A stretch of 64,000 bases of DNA from Parus major (GCF_001522545.3 NC_031781.1:9615487-9679486), one strand, 5' to 3'; counted from the first letter of the stretch, positions 45,201 through 58,590 are shown. The notes: a model not told the origin generated them from the letters alone. Made by a program: numbers and translations.

Positions 45201-48200
45201 GTCCCTGATTTGGACCAGAGTTTGGCTGGGGGGTTTGGCCCATCTCTCTGTGACTTACAAGATGCTGTTTTGGGTGCAGCATTCTGCATTTTTGCTAAAA
45301 CTCCTGGTCTGTGCTGGCCAGGGTGCCCTGCAGGGGGCAGGAATCTGGAGCAGGGTGCCATTGTGTAGTCCCTGTATGTCCTACTCACTCTGCCCCTGTT
45401 CCCCCAGGACCCCTGACAGACTTGCCTGTGCCCTTGCCTATTAGCAGTGTTTCTGGGGCATGGGCAGCACATGTTGGGGTGGGGGGCAGGGTGGAGGGGT
45501 CCTCTCTAGCCCCACATCTTCTATTTGTCTTTCTGCAGTCCTTGGAGGGGTGCACAGCGGCCGCAGGGCTGTCGGGATGGAGGCAGCTCATCCTCCCTTC
45601 TGGATCGATGAGGGATCCAGAGGGACTGGTGTCAGGTTGCTGCCTGCTTCTCCTGCCGCTGGGCTCCAGATGGGAGCTTTTAGATGGGGATGGGAAGGGA
45701 GGAGCACGTGGGAGGAGAGTTCAAAAAGGCACAATGACACTCTAGTTCCTCAGTTACCTAGAGGGGCTGATGGTTGGTTTTTAGATGGCAAATTGGATTT
45801 TTATTCTGCTTTTTTCAGTTTTTCCCCAGTATTCTGCACCTTCAGAACCATTTGGAAGGGGTCAGCTAGTGTGTGTGCCTGATTGGTGTGTGGGCTGCAG
45901 GACTGCAGCCAGAACTTGATGCCCAGGTGTGGCTTGAGCGTGCTCCTTCCCTGCAGGGCTTTCTCAAGCTTTGTTTTTCCTGGTTTTAAACTTGGTGACC
46001 CAAAGAGCTGGTGGGGCTCTCTGGCTGTGCAGGGCATGAGGACATGGAACTGATGAGACTCAAGAGATGAGTCTCAATGCTGGAATGCTGTGTAGGTTTT
46101 ATAGGCATATCTTACCTGGAGCCCCCAGATCCCCTGGTGTTGTAGAGCTCTCTAATGGCAGCATGGGAGTACTTTGCAGGCTCCAAGTCCTGCGCCACAG
46201 GGTCCTCTCCTTGTCCCTGCAGTGACCTTGAGGTGGGCAGCCCAGCCCTCCTGCGGCAGGGGCTGCCTGGCTGCCCGGCAAATTGCTGCCTCAGCAGCTA
46301 CCTGATCCTGCTGCCTGGCTGCCAGGGCTGGAGGCAGGGGAGGGCAGGGAGGGGCTGCTGACCTGGCTTTGAGTAGAACCAATGTGTCCCCAGCCAGGAG
46401 ATGTGATACCTGGCAGGGGTTCAGCAAGGGTGTAGCCAAGGTGGCTCCTCCAGGCAGAGGGGATGTGTGTGGGGGTGTGGGAGGATGCAACCTTCAGCAG
46501 TGGTTGCAATCCCTCTGCTTTTAAGCTGTAGGTGTTTCCCACCATCCCCTTGGCAAACACCCACACTAGGCTTGGTGCAGCCTGCCGGCCCCCCTGCCCT
46601 TTCCAGAAGCCCTGGCATCTCCTCTGGGAGAGGAAGGGCTGCACTGACAGCTGGGTGCCCCCCTCCCCACCCCCAAGAGCCCTGTAATGGATGCTGCTCT
46701 GCTGAGGGGCACCGATCTCGCCATCTGGGCTGGGGTAAGGTCAGGCCAGAGTCACTGCTGCGTCTGGCTTTTCCTTGGATGGCAGCTCCCATGCCCAGCA
46801 TTTGTCCAGACTGTTGCGTGCAGACAGAGCCTCCCTTTGTCCCCCCCAAAGCCATGTGAGCCTGTGACTGTCCTGCAGCCTCTCCCCAGCCCTGCCACCA
46901 GCAGTTGCTGTTGGGTGGGCAGGGTGCTGGGCAGCACCTGCTGCCATCACAGCTGCAAGGAGACCCCAACTTTGGGGGGTTGGAAGGATCTTACAGGCAA
47001 TGTGAGGTTTGCAAAACTGTCTGTGGGACAGGGGCTGTGGGCTGGGATGTGGAGGCACCAGGGGGATGGAGATCACGACCCCTGGCACGCTGAGCGGGTT
47101 GCAGCAGCAGAACCCATGGCAGCCCAGTCGCAGCTTGTCCGGCAGCATTACCAGGCAGGCGGTTATCTTTGGCTGATCCCGAGTTATGTGGAGAGGCCAG
47201 GCTTGGAAAGCCTTTGGTCCCACGTGCTCGCTGTCCTCCGTGCCAGCAGTCATGGGACTGAGGCTCTCGGGGAATTCCAGCCATGCCCAGGTGAACAATG
47301 CAGGGATGGGTTCCAACACTGCTGGAGCTGGCACTGAACCACTTCCTCTGTACTCCTGAGCTGGCAAACAGGGACCTGGCCTTACACCCTATGGTCTGAG
47401 AGTTCTGTGAATGGGAAGTGACATGGGGATGTGAGCCATGAGCATGCTGCAGCAGGAATATCAGGGGATGTTTTTGAAAGGGAAATGAGGCTTGCATCCT
47501 AACGCTTGGGTTTTTCCTGGAAACCACCTGTTCTCAATTGGCAATATTTTTATTGGGCTGTTATCATTTTTCCAGGTTGTCTTTTCTCTTTTGTGGGTAG
47601 ATAGGAAGCTGTGCGTATGATTGCAATGGGAGCGCTCAGTCATGTGCTGGAAAGGCATGTTTGACAGCGCACCCATGTCTGCTCTTGAGCTGTGTATGCC
47701 AAAGACTTGATTTTGGGTGTGTTCGAAGTGTTGTACGGAGAGAGGGAAGAAGGCTGATACAGAAGAGGGTGTGCTGATGGTGCAACCCCCTCTCAGTGAC
47801 TGCACCGTGCTGGGCTGGCGGCTGGGAGCCAGAGCAGTGGGACATTCTGGGAGGTGTAGCACAGACCCAGCTGCCCTCCTTCACTGCCATCTGCTCCTCG
47901 TTATGCAAACACCGCACTGCCTTGGGGCTCTGCTGAGCTCAGTGTAGCCCTTGTGGGTTGACCCAGTTTTGGGTGCTGTCTGGTTATTTTTGGGGGGGAT
48001 GAGCTGAGTTCTTCTCTCAAAGCAGCCGGTGGCTCCCTGCCCACAGCTGTCCCTGGCTGCTATGGAACAGGGAAGCTGTGAGCTGTCCCTCCTGCCACAG
48101 CCCTACAGGAGGTACCCAGCACCGCTGGGGATCCAGGCACTGGAGATCCGTAAGGCAGGCGTGGTTACAGGGCAGAGTAATCCCAGTGCATCCCAGCCAG

Positions 48201-48461
48201 GATAGCATTGGACTACACATCCCTCACAGCCAGCTGAGCTCTCATTTTTGGAGGATTTTCTGTCTCCCCAGTCACCACTGCAATCCCTGTAGCTTTCTGT
48301 TCTGTCCTGGAGCTGGCTGGCCTTGGGCATGAACCAAGCATCTTGCCTCCGTTGGGAATCTGCTCCCCCCCAGGGCTTGTGCTTGCCACAGCTTGTTTAT
48401 TCTCTCCCACAGAAAGCACAGCTGAACTGGGCCTATGTCTGGCTGCTTTGATTTCACTTCT

Positions 48462-48497
48462 TTGCTAATAATAATACTAATAGTACTATTAATAATA
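48462..48497. repeat. AT-rich palindrome
   Basis: The 14-bp perfect palindrome TAATAGTACTATTA (48478-48491) sits in longer imperfect AATAAT/ATTATT symmetry. Probably simple-sequence in origin; could extrude as a small cruciform. Confidence 0.7.
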
Positions 48498-49414
48498 AAC
48501 TCTTCTTGCTAAGTGGGTTATCCCCATCCCTAACAGCAGGACATAGTGTTCCTCTCCTGGCCTGGAGAGGGTTGAGGGCTCCCCTGAAGCTCCCTGTCCT
48601 GTGGGCCTTGGAGGAGCAGATTTGACAGCCTGTGGAGGCACCTCCCCCGAGTTCTCTAAAAGCTTTGGATTAAGGATGCCTCAGTGTGTTCACAACCCTT
48701 GGTGTGTCTAAACAGAAAATAGGTGCTGTGGGGAGAGGGAGTTGCTGACCAGGGCCTTTTTGGGATTTCCCTGTTGCCTGCTGGCTCCCTTTTATCACAG
48801 ATGCCCCTGTGTGCTGGCCTCCTGCGTGTGATGCATTGCCTAATCATGGTCCACGTGAGCTGGGAGAAGCCATCAGGCTCCCTGCCCACCCTGCTGGTCC
48901 CTGTCCCCATGGATCCTTTCTCATCACCCTCTGCCTGGTGCTCAGGGTAAGCAGCTCTGGCTGAAAAGGGCCCCTTTGTGTCTCGGCGCGTGAAATCTGG
49001 CTCCCGGAGTGTGCGGGAAGGCTTGGCCCGCCTCGGGACCCTGCTGCTGGCTACCGTACTTACTGCCTGTGCCTTGGCTGGCTTTTCTTTTGGGGGTGTG
49101 TGTGGGGACACAGGACAGATCTGGGGCATGAACCCTGCCCCGGCCCTGGCGGTGTCAGCTGGTGACCCTTGAGGACTCCCCAGGCATCGACCCCTGCGCA
49201 GCCCCTGGAAATGCTCTCCTGCCCGTGCTGCTGCCTCTTCCCAGCTGGCTGCCCGGCACAAGGGCCTTTTGTTCCTCCTGTTCCCTGTGCCCTCTCCTGC
49301 TCCGTCCCCATCCCATCCTCTGCAGACCCCTGTCCCCCTCCCCACACGCTGACAGCCCCCTGGGCGCCTGGCTCAGCCCCGTGAGGGAGATGTGCTCCTC
49401 GGAGCATGCGCCCG

Positions 49415-50320
49415 CGCCTCTCCCCAGTCAATGGCAATAATTTTATTGGCATGACAAGGTAGCCGACGGTTGCCAAAGTGAATCCATCAAATACCTCTTG
49501 GCGGCTCCCCGCCCCCTCGAGAGCTCTTGCTGGAGTCGTTAAGCTGTTTTAATCAAGGTGGAGGCTGGAGAGCGGGCGTGTTAAGTGGATGGGGTGGTGG
49601 GGAGGGGGCAGCGGAGCCTTCCTGTGCCCCTGCTCGTGGCAGGGAGCACTCGGCATCGCCCCATTGCTGCTCAGCAGGAAGGGGCCCCGCTCGCCGGCGC
49701 TGGGCTTTGTTGCGCCGCTCGGCTCTGAACAGGATGTCTCATTGTTGGAGGAAACAATTAGAAATTCATCGTGAACCGCTGGCCTCTGGGATCTGCCGGG
49801 GCGGCGAGGCCGTGGCTCCAGGCAGCTGCCAGCTTCGTCCTGGGGTGACTCCTGGAGGGGAATGACACTGGGGTTCCTGCTCCTGCCTCCTGCAGGATGG
49901 AGGGACATGAATATTTCCAGGCTCCTGACACTCCAAGGGCTGCTCCAGCATGCTCATACAGCCTTGGGGAAGGAGAGGAAGTGTCAGGGGACTCACTGCC
50001 CTCAAAGCCCGCTCCCTCCACCCTCCGTGCCCCAAGGCTTTTTGACTCGCAAGCCACAACTCTCTTTCTTCTTTCCCCCCATCTGCTCCGCTCTCCACGC
50101 AAAGCTGGCAGGTGAGGGAGGCCTGGGAGCCTGGCGCCCGGCCAGCCGGGAGGCAGCAGCAGCCAGCCCTGCTCCAACCTTCGCTGCTGAAAGCGCTGAC
50201 GGTGCAGGGCTCTGCTCTCCCTGGCGCCGGGCAACCGCAGGCTGCCGTGTGCCTCCCCCCTTCCATCATCCGCGCCCCACGGCAGCGCGGCCGCCGGGCT
50301 CCACCGCTCTCAGGCAAGGT
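49415..50320. promoter_or_regulatory. Intron 3 CpG-dense patch with conserved-looking 5' edge
   Basis: The 5' edge (about 49430-49560) reads GTCAATGGCAATAATTTTATTGGCATGAC, GGTAGCCGACGGTTGCCAAAG, then ATCCATCAAATACC and TCGTTAAGCTGTTTTAATC. It mixes HOX-like, NFI (TTGCCAA) and TALE-like cores. It is followed by CpG-rich sequence at 49500-49810 and 50120-50320, with blocks such as GGCGCCCGGCCAGCCGGG. This may be an intragenic CpG island and alternative promoter, or an enhancer. No exon can be defined. Confidence 0.33.
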
Positions 50321-52519
50321 GACTTTTGGGCAGCAGCACGTTGTGAAAGCCGGGAGGAGGCTTGGGGATGGAGGTGGATCCCAAAGATCCCGTGTCTTCA
50401 AAAGTACCGGTGCAAACCTGGCTTGTGTAGTCACTCTGCGAAGGGGTTTGAGGGCAAAACGCCGCTTGGCAGCCCCTCAGGACAGGTCGGTGCTGCCCTG
50501 CAGGGTTTGCTCAGGAGCTGGAGGGTCTGTGCCAGCCGAACACAGCATCACCTTCACAGCTGGTCACTCCCTGCAGACCATCCCGCGCCCTGGCAGGGGC
50601 TGCCACCCTGGAAGTATTGTGGAAATGAGGCTGGGAAAGGAAAAAGCAAGAGCCTGTGAGGGTTTGTGACTGTGTGCCTCGCTGCTCCCGCCCGGGCTGT
50701 TGCAGGGCTGTGTAAAGCATTGGTGGCCCTGGCTTTGCGATTCTGGAAGAACAAGGCAGATGAGCGATCTTTGGGGTCGTTGATGGGGGTGCTGAGCCCC
50801 CATAAATGTTTGGATCACACTCACTGAGGGCTGTTGTTAGGAAAAAGGGTGCGTGGGCTGGCTGGGGGTGTGCAGGGCCAGCAGTGAGCAGTAGTTTTTC
50901 CCTCCTGGTGCGGTTGGTTTAGTTGCTGAAGCATGAAGCTGCTGAGCATTTTCTTCTGCATCTCTCTGCTGCTGAACGCAGGGCTGTGGCCCCTGTCTGT
51001 GACCTCTGTTCTGCTGGGAAGAACAGGGAGCACGACTCTTGCTTTGGACTGTGCCTCCTGCTGGGGACCTCTGTGGTGGCCCCTAGGGGACCGGGCAGGG
51101 GGAAAAGCCGGGCCATTAAAATGGAAATGAGCTGGGAGGGCCCAGCTCTGTTGGATCCCCCCTGTTGGAGCCATTGTGCCTATTCACTGGCTGACTTTCA
51201 CAAACACTGACTAATTTTGGCTTTTCAGGTGGGAGAATGGCCCCTACCTCCCACCAAAGGCAGCAAGGGAGGATGTCTTGGCTCATCAAGAAGGCTACGG
51301 TTTGGGAGGCAGGGACTGTCGGTATGCCTGGTGTGAAAGGGCAGTGCTGGTGTCCTGCTTGGCCTTTGTACAGGCCCATTAACCCAGATTTAATGGTGCC
51401 TGAGGAATTTGCCCTCAGCCCCTGGCCTGCTGGAGGAGGGAGGGTGTGTGCTTAGCAGGAACTCAGACAGCTCCAGTGTTGTCTGGGTCTCTGCGTGTTC
51501 CAGCCCTGCCTCAGGTAGAGAGACATGACGGTGGGGAAGGTCAGACATCCCCATGAGTTGACCTCCCTGCTTTTCCCTTCTGGGTTGGGAGGAAAATCCA
51601 TCAAAGATCAAGAGCAAGATGGAGGTATGGTATGGCACTTGGGGATGCAGGATGTGGACTCCAGCTGCCCCTTAGTGGCTGCTGGATCCTGTAATCCATC
51701 TCCGAGACTTTGATACATGGGTGGTCATTTGTCTCCAAGTCCAGGTGGGGATGGTGTCAGTCCCAGGCTGCTTGGAAGAGTTGCTCTTCGGCCTCTTGTT
51801 ATCCCCTGCCCTTGTTAATTACAGGCTTTTCTGAAGTGGAACAGGAGAAAGGATGCCAGTGGCAGGCTGGTGGGGAAGGCAGCAGAAAGGTGCTGCATGG
51901 GGTCGGCAGTGTGAGGTGAAATAGGAATAAAGGAGCTGGGGTGGGTGCTGGGTGGTGGTGAGAGTGCAGACCCCTGGGACAATGTCCCGGTTTCTCTCCG
52001 GTGCTTTCCCTGGATGACCTGTGCTACCAGAGCTGATCCTGGCACCTCCCTGCTCTTTGTGAACCTGTGGACCAGCTGCCAGCATGAAACCTCCCCGTGG
52101 CAGTGAGAGCAATTGTCTACATGGGAAGCAAGTGGGAAAGTTTTATTTAATGGATGCTTAGTTCTTTTAATGCCATTTAGCAGCTGGAGAGAAGGAAGAG
52201 AGCCAGTGCTGTGTGACAAGCCGGCTCTCTGCAGACGGAGAATGGGCTGAAGTAGTGGGGAGCATCCCTACAGTCTGGCAGAGAAAGGCAGGATAATGTG
52301 ATAGTGCTTTAATTTGTCCACGCTTTGTGCTCTTGAGGGCAGCATCGTTTGGTAGCTTTGTGCTGGGACAGATCTGGCATGACCGGGGTGCTCAGCCCTG
52401 GAAAGCAAGGAGAGGGATGCAAGGGGGGCTTCTGCTGCTAGAGCAGGTGCTGGGGGAAGCAGCTCCCTCCCACCATAATCTGTATGGGCAAAAGAAACAA
52501 CACCGGGCTGAAAAAAGCC

Positions 52520-52770
52520 AGTGTGGTTTTTATTAGCTACAACCCTAATGATGTATTTTGGATTGCTCTCCTGCGTGGATAAAAATTACCAGTCCTTGAA
52601 TGAAGGGGAAATAAAAAAGTCTCTCTGACCTTGAAGCTGTTCGTTCACTTGTCTTCATTTCATTCCCCTTGGCTGGGGATGCAGGTCAGTTTTGGGTCCT
52701 ATTTATAGTCCGCTTCGTTTGGTGGTTTTCTTTACAAAGCGAAAGGTTGTCACCTTTGTTTCTCTGATAC
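52520..52770. promoter_or_regulatory. Intron 3 candidate regulatory element with MEF2-type site
   Basis: Contains TTTTTATTAGCTACAACCC, GATAAAAATTACCAG, a perfect MEF2 consensus CTATTTATAG at 52699-52708, and CACCTTTGTTTC (TCF/SOX-like) at 52751-52762. Unique sequence with no coding frame. The perfect MEF2 site is seen in sequence; regulatory use is inferred. Confidence 0.33.
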
Positions 52771-53229
52771 TGCAGAGAGGAGCTGCTCTAGGGAAAAGGA
52801 AGAATAAATGAGAAATTTCTCAGAGTGTTCCTGTATGCTGCAAAGCTTTGTAATCTGGAGAGATCAAAGAAGCCCTGGACTGGCAACTTGAGCTCCTCGT
52901 GTGGAGGCAGCCAGGGTCCATGGTGCCTTGAGAGATACAGGGTGATGCTTTTCTGTGCTGGCCAGTGGCTGCTGGGGCTGATCAGAGCCTTTATTTGCAC
53001 CAAAACAGAGAGTTTCCCTTTCCAGGCAGCTTGGCTCATGTCTCCACATCTGGCATGGTTGGCTGTTGTTGAAATAACATGTGAGCTTGATTCTTCCCTT
53101 CTCCCACCCCCATGTAGGAAGCTGTGGCTGTGTTGTCCATCTTCACTGAAGCCACATGTCCACAGGAGCCTGACTGCTGGAGTTTAATCCCCTGCCTGTG
53201 CCTGCATCTCCTCCTCCAGCGCGGTCCCT

Positions 53230-53370
53230 GACAGACAGACTCGTTGAAACAACAAATGTTTCTATAATTTAATTTTCAGGCAAACAGTAGTCCGGGGACA
53301 ATGTTAAATTCATGAAACTGGCTTAATGCGATGACATTTAATGAAGCAATTTGTGCGCTAGCGTGGCTGT
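53230..53370. promoter_or_regulatory. Intron 3 candidate regulatory element B
   Basis: AT-rich unique stretch with AACAACAAATGTTTC, CTATAATTTAATTTTCAGG, GTTAAATTCATGAAACTGGC, GCGATGACATTTAATGAAGC, and CpG-bearing GTGCGCTAGCGTGGC. It contrasts with GC-richer flanks. Inferred only. Confidence 0.28.
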
Positions 53371-53739
53371 GCGTGGCTCTGGAGTAGCGGGGATGCCGCT
53401 CCACCCTGCTCTCTCTTTGGGAACAGACTGGGAAAGGTCGGTGCTCCAGGGTAAAAGAGGAGGGCTGTCCCACTGCCCTCCAGGCTGTGTGTGCTCTTGT
53501 GGTGCAGCTTTCCCAGGCTGCTCCCTGATGCCTCTGCAGTGTGGGCTGGGAGCTGGTGGGTCCAAGTTCTGTGGTTTGGCCTGAAGGGAAGGGCTGATGA
53601 GAATGTTTTGGAGCAGTAGGGGACCTGTCTTCTGCAGCCTCTGCTTTGCTTGGATTTTTCCTCCCTGTGTCTGGAGTCCTGGAAAGGTTCTTTGCCCCCT
53701 GGCCTTCTTAGTGGGCCAGATTGAAGCCTCAAGCCCTGT

Positions 53740-53768
53740 AGCACCCCATCACCCATGCATGGGGTGCT
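53740..53768. repeat. Perfect 10-bp inverted repeat (hairpin)
   Basis: AGCACCCCAT (53740-53749) and ATGGGGTGCT (53759-53768) are exact complements with a 9-base loop. The loop and inner arm also form the nested palindrome CCCATGCATGGG. It could fold as a small stem in the pre-mRNA; no known element is recognised. Confidence 0.8.
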
Positions 53769-56743
53769 GGCTCTTCCCTCCAGAGCCGCCCTGGGATGCA
53801 GTATCCCATGGGTTATTAAGAGGCTGTTCCCTCTGGAGCAAGGATTAGGAATTATGCTGCACTGTGAGAGCACAGGCTTGGCCTTCTGGGGGGGTTTACA
53901 GTTCATAAAGCAGGTGAGAAGAGGCAGTTTGGAGGGTGGAGAGACTGGCTGCTTGCTCCAGGGGTGGATTGGATTTGTGCCATCCCACCAGCATCCCTTG
54001 GGCATCCTGGCACCAGCAATGCATGGGCTTCTGCTGTCCCAGGAGAGGGTTCCCTGCCATTTCTTTCTCCCCTTGACTGACAGAGCCCTGTAGATCTTAA
54101 TTATGTGCCGGCATCCACAGAGCAAACCTGGCGCTGCTGTAGCTGGAGGCTTAATGCTGGTAATGCTGCTCCGTGGGCAGGCAGTTCCTGAGGTAAGGAG
54201 TTTCCTTGCCTTTCTAGGGACAACTTGTAGTCCTTGCTGGATATGATGGACCCCTGAAGCTGTGGCAGTGGGAGCTGGACTAGGGACAGGTGGAGGGATG
54301 GTGTTAAATGTACATGAGATTTTGGCGTGGCTCTTCTTTGGTGGAGCTCAGGGAGAAGGGAGCTGGAGACACAGGGATGTCACTTCCTTAGAGAACCCCA
54401 TGTCATGCTTCTCGCCTTGAAGGACACAGTATCCATATGTGTCCAGCAGGGCTTTTCTCACCTTCAGTCCTCCCTTGTCCGTTCTGTATCCTCCCAACCC
54501 TCCCAGCAGCAACCCCAATCAAAACCTGAGCTCCACTAAACTCATGTCACTGCTGATGCTCCTCCCAAGCAGGACTTAAAGCTAAATTTTTACTGAAAGA
54601 CAGCCACATCCTTCTGAGGATGGATGTTGGGCTCAGCAGAGGTGCTTGTGGGCAAACGAGGTCTGTAGAGCAGTTTGCAGTCCTGCTGATCGTGGAGGCT
54701 GGGTCAGTGCCTGGCTGTTCTCTTGAATTTTTGCTTTCCATCAGAAATTAATTGGTAGTTGTTGAACAGAATGCAACTGAAAAAATTAATGGAGGAAAAT
54801 ATGATGCAGTTTGATGTGTGCACGCATGTGTGTCTCTCTCTTTCTGCATATGTATTTATTTTTCTTTGAAAGTTTCCAGAAATAGGTCTGTGTCTTGGCC
54901 AGGGTGACTGCATCTGTAATTAGCTAAGGAAAGTGGGTGTCTTGGTGACAGCCACACAGAAATGCTCAGCATCCCTGGTGAGGATGGTGGGATGTGGGAC
55001 CTTGGAGGCATCTAGTCCTGACAGCTTCCTTAGCAGAGGGAGGGGAGCAGCCTCTGCCCCCCTGGATGCAAGCACTGGATTGGGTTGGGCTTACTGCCAC
55101 CACCCCTGGTTTCCTGGGGGAGGGTGATGCCTGTGATGGTTTATTTGAGAGCTAAGCAGAGTCCTTTAAAAAGACCTGAACCTCTGAAAACTGCACCTTG
55201 CATGCATGGCTTGTGCCAGCTGATCCCCACCCTGTGTGAGGGATGGGAACTTCCCAAACTGAATTCTCCCTTTCTTTCTCCAGGATTGCTCCATGTTGCT
55301 CTCCCTCTCTTTCTGGTATGTTTATGAGCCTCAAGGGATCTTGTTTTTACGCTCAACGTTTAAAATTAAAGATGTGTTTCTAGTAGGTGAGATAAACACT
55401 CCCTGTCTCAGCTGGGAGTTTCCTTCCTGCCTCTCTTTCCCTCCTCGAATCCGCCAGTGGGAAAGTGTGAGCTTGTGGCTGGAGCACGTAACCTGGGAAT
55501 GAGATTCCTGGACTCTCCCAGGGGGATGAGTCAGCTTTGGTGCAGGATGTGTGAGCTTTGGCTTCTTCCTCCAGTGGCTTCTTATTTTAAGAGAGGGCAA
55601 AAAAATTGCTGCCTTTGGCGTGGGGATGGAGGAGCAGGGAATGGGGAGGGGTAAATGTGCTTGCTCGAGCTTCAGAGTATGGCTCACCTTGGTGGCTAAG
55701 GGCACACCATGTGGTGATGTGGTGCTGCTGCCCATTTGCAGGTGTGCTCCTTAAATTGTGGTAACCTGGTTGTACGGCACCATCAGCATTTCTGGCTGGA
55801 GGCTGTGGCAGGGCTGGCACAGCCTAGGTTGGCACCCTCCACCTGTGGTCCCTGCTGGATGTGTTGCTCCTCGTGCCTTGAGCATGTCCCCCTGCTCTTT
55901 AGCCATTTGTCCCAGAGGCAAAGCACATCTGTGTCCCTCCCTTCATGGAGTCCAGCATCACGACTTGTCTTCCCTTCTGCAGTCTCATCCTTTCACCCCT
56001 CATGCAGTTGAGGTTGTTTTGCCCATTGCCTGCCCTCCTGGGATACTGAGATGAGACTGGGCTTTATTTCAGAAGTGGAAGTGATAAAGAGCATACAAAC
56101 AGCTCTGGTACTCCCCAAGACCTTATCTGCCTGGGTGGCTGTCGATGGAAGAATCTCCACTCACCTCTGCTTGGCTTGGTTCCCCCTTTCATGTACTGTC
56201 ACACTTGTGTAAGCATCCTCACCACTGTGCTATGAAAGCCATGGCTAGAAACACAGCCCAAATCTCCAAATACATGATTTTTTAGCTGAGACTTGGCTCA
56301 CTGTGCATTTCTGAGTTGGAGCCAGAGGTGACACCTCATACCTGAGGACCAGAGGTAATTTTGCTGTATCTACTGAGCTCCAGGTCTTGCCCTTAGTGTC
56401 CCTGCCATGGGTGGTAGCTCACACTGGTCAAGGCTGTTGAGTCAAAACTGTTGTTTTTGACCCCTCTAACCTCCTGAATTCTGTTTATGCTCAAGACCAG
56501 GGAGAAACAGAGAGAGAGCAAATGTTTTTTAAATAGCTTGCGAGTTTCTGGTGTTGTTTTTCATCAGGAAAATGATAGTTGTGCAGAGGCAATTAATTGG
56601 AGGAAAAGTTTCTGGTAATAAATGTCAAGAATGTTTCAAGGATGATTTGGATAAAATACACTTTTTTTAAAGCCTCCCAGCAAAACAAAAGCCTTACCCT
56701 ATTTTGAATCTTGCCAGAGAGAGAAACAACTACAAAACTTCAA

Positions 56744-56775
56744 TTTTCTTTTTTTTTTTTTTTTTTTTTCTTTTT
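56744..56775. repeat. Poly(T) tract
   Basis: A run of 21 T (56749-56769) is flanked by further T. On the minus strand this would be an A-tail, but no retroposed gene or element is recognisable in the adjoining sequence at 56776-57100. Confidence 0.9.
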
Positions 56776-58189
56776 GGTGTGTGAGTGTGTAACTTTAAGT
56801 GCTTTTTTTCCCTGCTCAGCCTGTGCTCCTTAAACAAAAGCATGTGTTTTCCTGGCGTGGCTCCCTCGAGGCAGCTCTGTTGGAGTGGAGGGCAGGGGCT
56901 GTGGAGGTGATGGCTGCACAAGTCCAGGCAAGTCCTGGTTTTTGGCAGGAGCTGGAGTTCTCCCTTTTTTGGGGCGGGGTGCGGGGGAAGGGAGGAGGTG
57001 GTGGATGTGGTCAGTTCCCTTCTCCTGCCGACATTGTCCAGTTCTTCTCTGTGCCAGCTGTGGGTGGTGATGCCTGCAGCCAAAAGGAGGAACAATCCTG
57101 AGACGTGTGGAGTGCTTTGATATCCTGGGGCAGAAGGTGATAAAGGAAAGAATTAAAGCTTCAGAGTGATGTTAGAGCCTTGGCTGCCTCTCCTGGAGCA
57201 GCCATGGCCTGCAGCTTGTGGGCTGTTGGTAACCCCGCTGTGCCTCTTGCTCCCTAGAGCATGGGGAGGTTGGCATGGAAAAACTGACATTTTATGGGGG
57301 AGGTGATTTCCTAGTGGGGAAAGTTCCTAGTCTGTTTCTGTGCATGGTCTGAAACATCCCTGGGGTGCTGTGGCTGTGTGAACCTGCCAGGGAGCTCTGC
57401 TCACCCCGGAGCGGCCGAGCCCTGCTGTGTGCTGCCTTCCAGCCACAGCCATACCTTTGGTCCCAGCTGTGGGGTTCAGTGCTGGTGTGTTTTTCATAAA
57501 GGCTCTTAATCACATACAGGATGTTTCTGTTTGTTCAAGCAATGAAATCACACAAACAACCCACCCCCAGTTTGGCTTTTGCATAGCGTCAGCTGCTCGA
57601 CCCAAGTCCTCGGCAGAGCCGGAGCAATCCTCTCTTCTCCTCCTCCAGCTCTCGACCCAGCAGCGCGGCGAGAGCGTGCCTTTCATGTTGTGGACATGCC
57701 CTGGAAAGCTGCCTGCCCGGCACTGGGGATGGGATTGCATTAGGGTTGGGAGCTGGGGCTGACTCATCACCGGGGTGCTTGGCCGAGGCAGCCGCAGCAT
57801 CTTGCAGGAGCTGGCAGAAAGGCTGGGAGACCTTGAGCCAGGACCAGCCCCGAATTCTGGGGGCTCGGTTGCAGGCAGGCTGCACATGAGGGATGGTGCC
57901 CCCCCAGACCCTCTCCTAAGAGGAGCAGGGTGGTTTTTTGGGTGGGTGGGAGGTGGGTTGCAGGAATCTTCTTGTTCCTGGGTGCTGGGGTTGTGTATTT
58001 TTTCATTACCCCAAATACTCAGTCCTGGGTGGGGATATCACAAACCTGCCACTGCATCATCATCTTTAGCTTTGGGTATTGTCCTTCGGGGTATTAAGCA
58101 GAAGGAGAACAGGAATACGTCAGGGTGGATTGAAATAAAAAAAACACCCTGACTTTTCTCACTCCTGTTGCCTGCATTGGTCCCATGGC

Positions 58190-58590
58190 TGCCGTTTCCA
58201 TGGTAAAGCAGCGGGCCCGTAACCCAGCCTGCCCTGTGCTCCTCAGCGTTTCGAGGAGCAAAAATCCTCGGAGATGACAAGAATAATTTAACGAGCCATT
58301 AACAAGAGTGGGAGAAAACACCGGAGGAGCTGGAGCAGGGTCGGGGTGGGGGCGAGGGGAGGCAGGGCTGGCTTTTGGCAGGGAGAGGGTCACGTTGGCA
58401 GCCTGCTTGCCTCGCCTTCGATGTGTTATGAAGTTTTGGAGGCTGCTTGAAAAGTGTCTGGGGAGCAGTGGCGAGCCAAGTGGGCTGCGGGTCAGCTCAC
58501 AGCTAAACATGTTGTTGTGTAAAATTGCAGTCAATTAATTTAAGACCTGCCAATTTCAACTGCAGAGCGCTAGGAGGTTCTGTCAAGTTT
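58190..58590. promoter_or_regulatory. Intron 3 candidate regulatory pair
   Basis: Two enriched parts. The first, 58190-58310, has GTTTCCATGGTAAAGCAGC (a nested CCATGG palindrome), CAGCGTTTCGAGGAGC and AATAATTTAACGAGCCATTAAC. The second, 58490-58590, has GCTAAACATGTTGTTG, GCAGTCAATTAATTTAAGACC and GCCAATTTCAACTGC. CpGs are retained in AT-rich unique sequence. Inferred enhancer-like block. Confidence 0.3.

Noticed and set aside
49766..50434. Minus-strand 222-codon and plus-strand 265-codon frames (49862-50659)
   Set aside because: They overlap each other in a CpG-rich patch and give unrecognisable translations.
53358..54125. Minus-strand frame of 255 codons within PLXNA1 intron 3
   Set aside because: No domain recognised, and antisense to the host intron with overlapping plus-strand frames. 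Length alone is not enough.
56744..57100. Poly(T) as the tail of a minus-strand processed pseudogene
   Set aside because: The sequence adjoining the tract has no recognisable gene, and no target-site duplication is evident.
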